A stretch of DNA of 64,000 bases, from positions 16,716,364 through 16,780,363 of the forward strand of contig NC_081154.1 in assembly GCF_958295425.1 (NCBI RefSeq), in the 5' to 3' direction. Position 1 is the first letter of the stretch. Each line of letters opens with the position of its first letter. Shown here in pieces: positions 59,767 to 64,000 of this stretch. The notes under the pieces are model-generated. The model made no database searches and was not told the DNA's origin. It was given only the letters and a program-made list of their open reading frames with translations. The translations under genes were made by a program, and so were the position numbers. The stretch is from Solea solea. Its lineage: Eukaryota > Chordata > Actinopteri > Pleuronectiformes > Soleidae.

Positions 59767-59853
59767 TGGCCAAAGACTTCATGGGGCCCTAAGCAAGATT
59801 TGATGTTGTGGCCCTTTATCAATGCCAGTAATAAAGTAATCTATGACATGATG
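59767..59853 (+). repeat. Interspersed repeat piece, pair B
   Basis: Second copy of the piece at 42376-42471. It lies between the hAT element at 55.6 kb and the lrp2-like exons. No known transposon protein was recognised in either copy. Confidence 0.75.
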
Positions 59854-60409
59854 TTTCTGGTGGAATTCTGTGATTCAAACATGTTTAATCTTGCCCTCTT
59901 GTCCCTGTTCTGTGGGGGCGAGCGTTGTCATCTTGGTGACCAGTATGAGGAGGAGGTGCCAGGCTGTTGTGGCTGTGTATGGTTCTCCCACATGCTACTG
60001 AGGCTCCCGTTTGTTCAACGAATACATTCTTAAATTTGCCAGTATACCGATTTAATTTTTTCAAACGACTTTACAGCACACACAGAGATTTATTTTCTAT
60101 CTTTTCTTTAATATAACATTCTAACAGAAATACAACCAACTTTTCAGTCATGTAATGTCTGTTAAAAGAAATGGAACAGGTTAACATATAAATTCTTCAA
60201 CCCACACACTCACCTCTGCTGGCTCAATTTAACGAGAATATAATATAAGATATAAGATTTATTGCAAAGAAGCATTGTTACAACAAAAAAATAAAGAAGT
60301 TTAGGACATTAAAATAAAAGCAGACATTGTCACCTAATGTTTTAAACAATGGCATAAATGTAAATCATTGTATGCCAAAGGCAGATTCCATGTCCGCATT
60401 TAAACTCAC

Positions 60410-60633
60410 CCAACTGTTGGGTCCAGGGCAAGACCATGAGGTGTCTCCAGGTTTTCGGCCACCAGCGTGACCCGGTTCCCTCCATCGAAGTCACACATGT
60501 CGATACGCTCCACCATGGCCTCTAAGACATACAGTTTGAAGTTGATCCAGTCCACAGCCAGGTTCTGGACATTGTGGACTGCAGCAGTCAGAATCTCCTT
60601 AATGTTGCCCCGATTATAGTCCGCTGAATATAC
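60410..60633 (-). pseudogene. lrp2: lrp2 (megalin)-like exon: part of first YWTD beta-propeller
   Basis: The exon runs from a TTTTACCAG acceptor to a TTGG/GTGAGT donor, with an open frame beginning VYSADYNRGNIKEIL. It includes NLAVDWINFKLYVLEA, RIDMCDFDGGNRVTLVAENL and THGLALDPTVG-type text (PHGLALDPTVG). This matches the first beta-propeller of LRP2 in order and sequence (human has NLAVDWVNNKIYLVE and RVTLITENLGHPRG), more closely than LRP1. LRP2 is a large endocytic receptor of absorptive epithelia. This exon itself looks intact. It is called a pseudogene fragment because the rest of the gene cannot fit between here and znf281, and because the neighbouring exons are incomplete. Confidence 0.8.
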
Positions 60634-60728
60634 CTGGTAAAAGACGGGGGGAAAAGGGTTGGGATAAAAGGCTTTTCCTCTTAAACTCAAAGTACTGCCA
60701 TGATGAACACAACTTTAAATGACCTCAC

Positions 60729-60776
60729 CTTTTTGGTGTACGTGTCACTCCAGAAGACGAGGTTACTGTTCCACAT
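60729..60776 (-). pseudogene. lrp2: lrp2-like exon remnant upstream of the propeller exon (5' part degenerate)
   Basis: The 3' part encodes NLVFWSDTYTKK and ends at AAG/GTGAGG (phase 0), which joins in frame to VYSADYN in the next exon. It corresponds to the RVFWTDTVQNK segment of human LRP2. Going upstream, the frame loses similarity and meets an in-frame TAA within about 30 bases, before the plausible TTTTCCCAG acceptor near 60815. The expected preceding sequence of the propeller's first blade is not seen in any frame. The 5' boundary given is approximate. Confidence 0.65.
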
Positions 60777-61048
60777 CACCACCATTTGTAAAAATTAGTT
60801 GTGGCAATCCAGCTGGGAAAACACAAATGCTGCACCTTATAAGTCGATTTTCAAAAACCCGGTAATATTCGTTATAAATATGCATACAATAAAAACACAG
60901 AAGACCCATCTAAGTCACCGTTAAAGAGGTATTTCAGGCTGCCAGCCACTTAACAAGTCTATTGCACATTAAGAATATCTAACCGTTTATAGACTTCTCA
61001 GACTGGAAGGTTGTGTTGCATTCACTCTGCCAATGTTTTAATTGACAG

Positions 61049-61409
61049 TAGAGCTGAAATGATTAATCGATTATTAATCGATTACTAAATGAATCGACAA
61101 CTATTTTGATAATCGAATAATCGGTTTGAAGCTTTTTTCATGATTAAAACAAGATTTCCGATTGTTTACACTTCTTAAATGTGAATATTTTCTTAATTTC
61201 TTTGCTCTGGATAACAAAGAAATCATCAAAAGTGAATCATTTTGGTTTGTGGACAAAACAAGACATTTGAGAACATCATCATTTCCAGGTTGAACGCACA
61301 CCGATCCACATTTTTTAAGGTTGTCTGATATTCTGAACACCAAACGATTATTCGAGAAAATAATCGACAGATTCATCGATTATGAAAATAATCGTTAGTT
61401 GCAGCTCTA
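61049..61409. mobile_element. Non-autonomous hAT-like MITE, 361 bp, with 8 bp target-site duplication
   Basis: The element starts TAGAGCTG and ends CAGCTCTA, and is flanked on both sides by ATTGACAG (61041-61048 and 61410-61417). An 8 bp duplication and short terminal inverted repeats are the hallmark of the hAT superfamily. The ends carry ATAATCGATTA-type subrepeats. It lies between two lrp2-like exons. Related pieces occur at 16687-16884 and about 28620-28700. It has no coding capacity. Confidence 0.92.
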
Positions 61410-61835
61410 ATTGACAGATTACGCGCACAATAAGCAGAAATGTCATGCATTTTGAACTTATGACAAACCACCCACTAACATTTACGTCGATTTTCGTCTC
61501 GTCAACGAAAACTCACACGCGTCTCGTCATGTTTCCGTCATCAAACGTCCATGTTCATTTTCGTCACCGTCTCATAATCGTCATGAAAAAAAGGGGCGTC
61601 AACGAAATAAATTTGTCGAAAACAACACTGGTCCTTTGGCTGTTTCATATCTTGTGGTCATGTGAACACAGTGGCACATGACCTGTACAGGCAGTTAAGG
61701 TCACATGGCAACATGAACAACAGGACTCGGAAAATCACTGATCTATAAATGAGAACATCAACAATAACGAAAAAAACCTGGATATTCCTCAAGTTCCTTC
61801 AAAATCAGTGTATACCTTTGTTATAGATCACTTAC

Positions 61836-61952
61836 CTACACAGGAGCGACTGTCATTGGCTACAGTGAAGCCATCAGGGCAGTAGCAGGAACCTCCTTGA
61901 GGCGATGGGTGACAGTGGAACTCACAGCTCAAGGTGGAGCAGCGATCCAGGC
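61836..61952 (-). pseudogene. lrp2: lrp2-like EGF-domain exon
   Basis: This 117 nt exon has phase 1 at both ends, bounded by an ACACACAG acceptor and a TGTGTAG/GTAAGTG donor. It encodes one EGF-like domain, LDRCSTLSCEFHCHPSPQGG followed by CYCPDGFTVANDSRSCV, with the six cysteines in EGF spacing. It matches the first EGF domain before propeller 1 of human LRP2 (CSPLSCQYQCHETPYGG). The second EGF domain and the start of the propeller, which should follow, are not found in the 1.06 kb before the next remnant exon. The upstream LDL-receptor class A exons are not seen between here and 64000, although long introns could hide them beyond the window. Confidence 0.78.
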
Positions 61953-64000
61953 CTGTGTGTGTACAAATACACATAATCGTCATGGTTGTCACCACCTGAG
62001 CTCGAAGGGAGTAGACCTCACTGCTTCTCAAACGTTTTATACCAAGTACGGCCTGAGAAAATACAGCGCTCTCGAAGTAACGCCAACGTTAAAATACAGT
62101 GGTGTAAAAAGACAGAGCTACAGGAGGCAGATTTATCCTCTCATCCTCCTCCTCTTCCTCACATATACTCCACACAAATTAGATTAAGATGGAGCGAGAC
62201 CAGTCTCACCATCCGGTTTGTATGCTTCTGTGTTTGCAACATTTGGAAAAAGTCCGTCTGATGTTTACTCGTGTGTGTGTGTGTGGCCCCTCACTTTGGT
62301 CAGACAGTCTTTTCCTCTTCCTCCGACAACAGTTTTCTATATAATAATGCTATATAAAAATGCCTTGATCTCCGGCTGGTTTTTCCACTGGATGTTATTG
62401 CAACAAGACATTTAACCATCACATTTAGGCTAGAAATCCTACATAGCTCTGCTCTAGGACACTAATAACATTCTGTGGCAAGTTCAAGTTACTTTTTAAA
62501 CCAACACATCTCTTAAATTTGCCATTTTTGTCTGTAGATTAGATGAAAAAAGAACATTTGTGGGGGGCGGGGGAGGCATGTTCCACCTGCTCCACCTTCC
62601 CGCCTCATATTCTACTGCTTAGAACAGCTGTTCCCAAACTTTAAGAGTGCTGGGCTCCGATTTTGAAATCTGAAAATCCTCTGAGGTTCACTCCCAAAAT
62701 CACCCTGAATCACAATTCTGATTCACACAGGAAACTAGGATCAATAATGTCATATATGTTGTTGTTTTCATGTGGACATGGGATGGAAGAATTCACTTCA
62801 GATTAATAATTTACAGCGTAATAGTGTAATTATCCATCAACATAAACTCACAATTAACAAATGAATATGGAGTGCAAATAGAGTAATGTTAGGCCTGTAT
62901 GCTGACCGGCTGAAACTGGATCCTCACGCATCAACAGCATTTTAAAACTTAATTACAAAACTGAAAATGATGACAACTCTGACATCAACTCAGACAACTG
63001 CTGTTCACTGGATGTTTAAGATCAGCAGTTTCTGGGAAAACTGGTAAAAAGAGAAATCACCTTTCTTCATTCTGATGCTCAGCATGTGCAACAGTGTTTG
63101 GCAACTTTCTTTGTTTTTAAAGTGCTATTATAGCTAACCTTTGACCTTGATAAGGATATGTGATCATAGGCAATGTTGTGCATGTTGCTATGGAGTGCAG
63201 GAGTGTTCTTCTTTATGACCACATGACCACAATCAGTTCTAAAAAAAAAACTTATTACGTGACTTCACGGCAATATTACGTGGATTCTTTTGTTTTTTTC
63301 AGGTTTGCACTGTGCACTGATCGAGAAAACTGAACACTAAAATCAAATAAACATACATTTGTATGAGTATGAGTAGTTTTCTGACTCTGAAATTACGGAT
63401 GGAGTCGCTCATAATAAAAAAAGAGGGACATTGAGGACATTCCTTGTCAGTCATTTAGGAATGGTATAATAATAATAGCAATTTTACCTTTTTATTTATT
63501 CATTTTGCAACAAGTTTAACACGAACAGTTTCTCTTTAGGTCCGGTTAAATCAGCACACAACACTATAGAGCACAATTTGAACTCAACAGGGCCAGACCA
63601 GTGAAATAATTGCATAATAACCAATAAACAACAAGAACTCCACATTTTTCCCAGTTGTTTTACGTTTAATGAAGTACATACATATATATATATATATTTT
63701 TTTTTTTTTACAAAACATAGCATTTCTTAAGGAAAATAAGTGCAATTTCAGAAATATTATGCCTAAATTTACCATTTACACATGTGCATTACAACCTACA
63801 GATCACAGTGGATGTAAAAAGGCACAAACATTTAGTCACAGGTAATCTGGAAGTGAAAAATATAGCCTTTCCCATTACGATAAGATTCGAATTAATTACA
63901 AATTCACCTGGGGGGCCGGTTCTGGCCCTCGGGCCGTATGTTTGACACCAGTGCTATAGAGGTAAGAATACGTAACCCTAATCTATAAACTCCTTATGAT
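61953..64000. other. Region upstream of the lrp2-like EGF exon
   Basis: No LDL-receptor class A exon was recognised on the minus strand. A repeat scrap near 62630-62730 and a hAT-type terminal sequence near 63906-63950 (GGGCCGTATGTTTGACACCA) are visible, with a short TA/T run at 63680. Confidence 0.55.

Larger units (their letters stand above)
56397..60409. other. Spacer between znf281 and the lrp2-like exons
   Basis: No exon of lrp2 was found here on the minus strand, although this is where all its downstream exons would have to begin. Contents: the hairpin at 57741, a hAT-type scrap near 57600-57660 (GGGTCCCGACCCAGTCTTTG), the foldback MITE at 58301, an exon-like segment at 58789 and repeat piece B at 59767. 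Confidence 0.6.

Noticed and set aside
60410..64000. Intact lrp2 gene running off the window
   Set aside because: The gene is transcribed toward lower coordinates, where znf281 ends 5 kb away, and expected exons within the covered part are missing.

Overview
The window reads as teleost fish nuclear DNA. It has spliced vertebrate genes with GT-AG introns, a CpG-rich promoter, many microsatellites, L2-type and other non-LTR retrotransposon pieces, tRNA-derived SINE-like repeats and several non-autonomous hAT-like elements. No bacterial, organellar or viral gene organisation is present. Only two intact protein genes are supported: kcnj3 on the minus strand and znf281 on the plus strand. A third locus, an lrp2 (megalin)-like fragment on the minus strand, looks like a decayed remnant.

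Layout. From 1 to 21 kb there is gene-poor sequence with a roughly 0.9 kb GTAG-type minisatellite (3.55-4.45 kb), SINE-like repeats and fragments of non-LTR reverse transcriptases (10.8-11.5, 14.9-15.1 and 18.27-18.49 kb). From 21.3 to 39.5 kb lies kcnj3 (GIRK1) in three coding exons, with a 16 kb first intron full of repeats. That intron includes a 5'-truncated L2-type LINE nested in a DNA element with inverted arms (32.37-34.34 kb). From 40.0 to 42.0 kb, directly upstream of kcnj3, there is a 2 kb AT-rich tandem array with a unit of about 21 bp, containing a duplicated block of about 530 bp that is identical by eye. From 42 to 44.9 kb there are repeats and a (TA)n tract.

From 44.9 to 55.2 kb lies znf281: a CpG-rich promoter with a non-coding first exon, six coding exons predicting 843 residues and four zinc fingers, and a 3 kb 3' UTR ending at an AATAAA. 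From 55.6 to 56.4 kb there is a clean hAT-like element with an 8 bp target-site duplication. From 60.4 to 62.0 kb are three lrp2-like exons, separated in part by a second clean hAT-like MITE. The rest is repeat-rich and has no recognisable gene.

How the genes relate. kcnj3 encodes a pore subunit of the G-protein-gated inward rectifier potassium channel. znf281 encodes a nuclear C2H2 transcription factor. Nothing in the sequence suggests they share a pathway; they are divergently transcribed neighbours about 5.4 kb apart, with the AT-rich array between them. The lrp2-like exons point toward the 3' end of znf281, and there is no room for the rest of a megalin gene. No wholly new biological system was found. 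The most notable observations are the lrp2 remnant, the satellite array at the kcnj3 promoter with its possible transposon origin, and the nested transposon at 32-34 kb.
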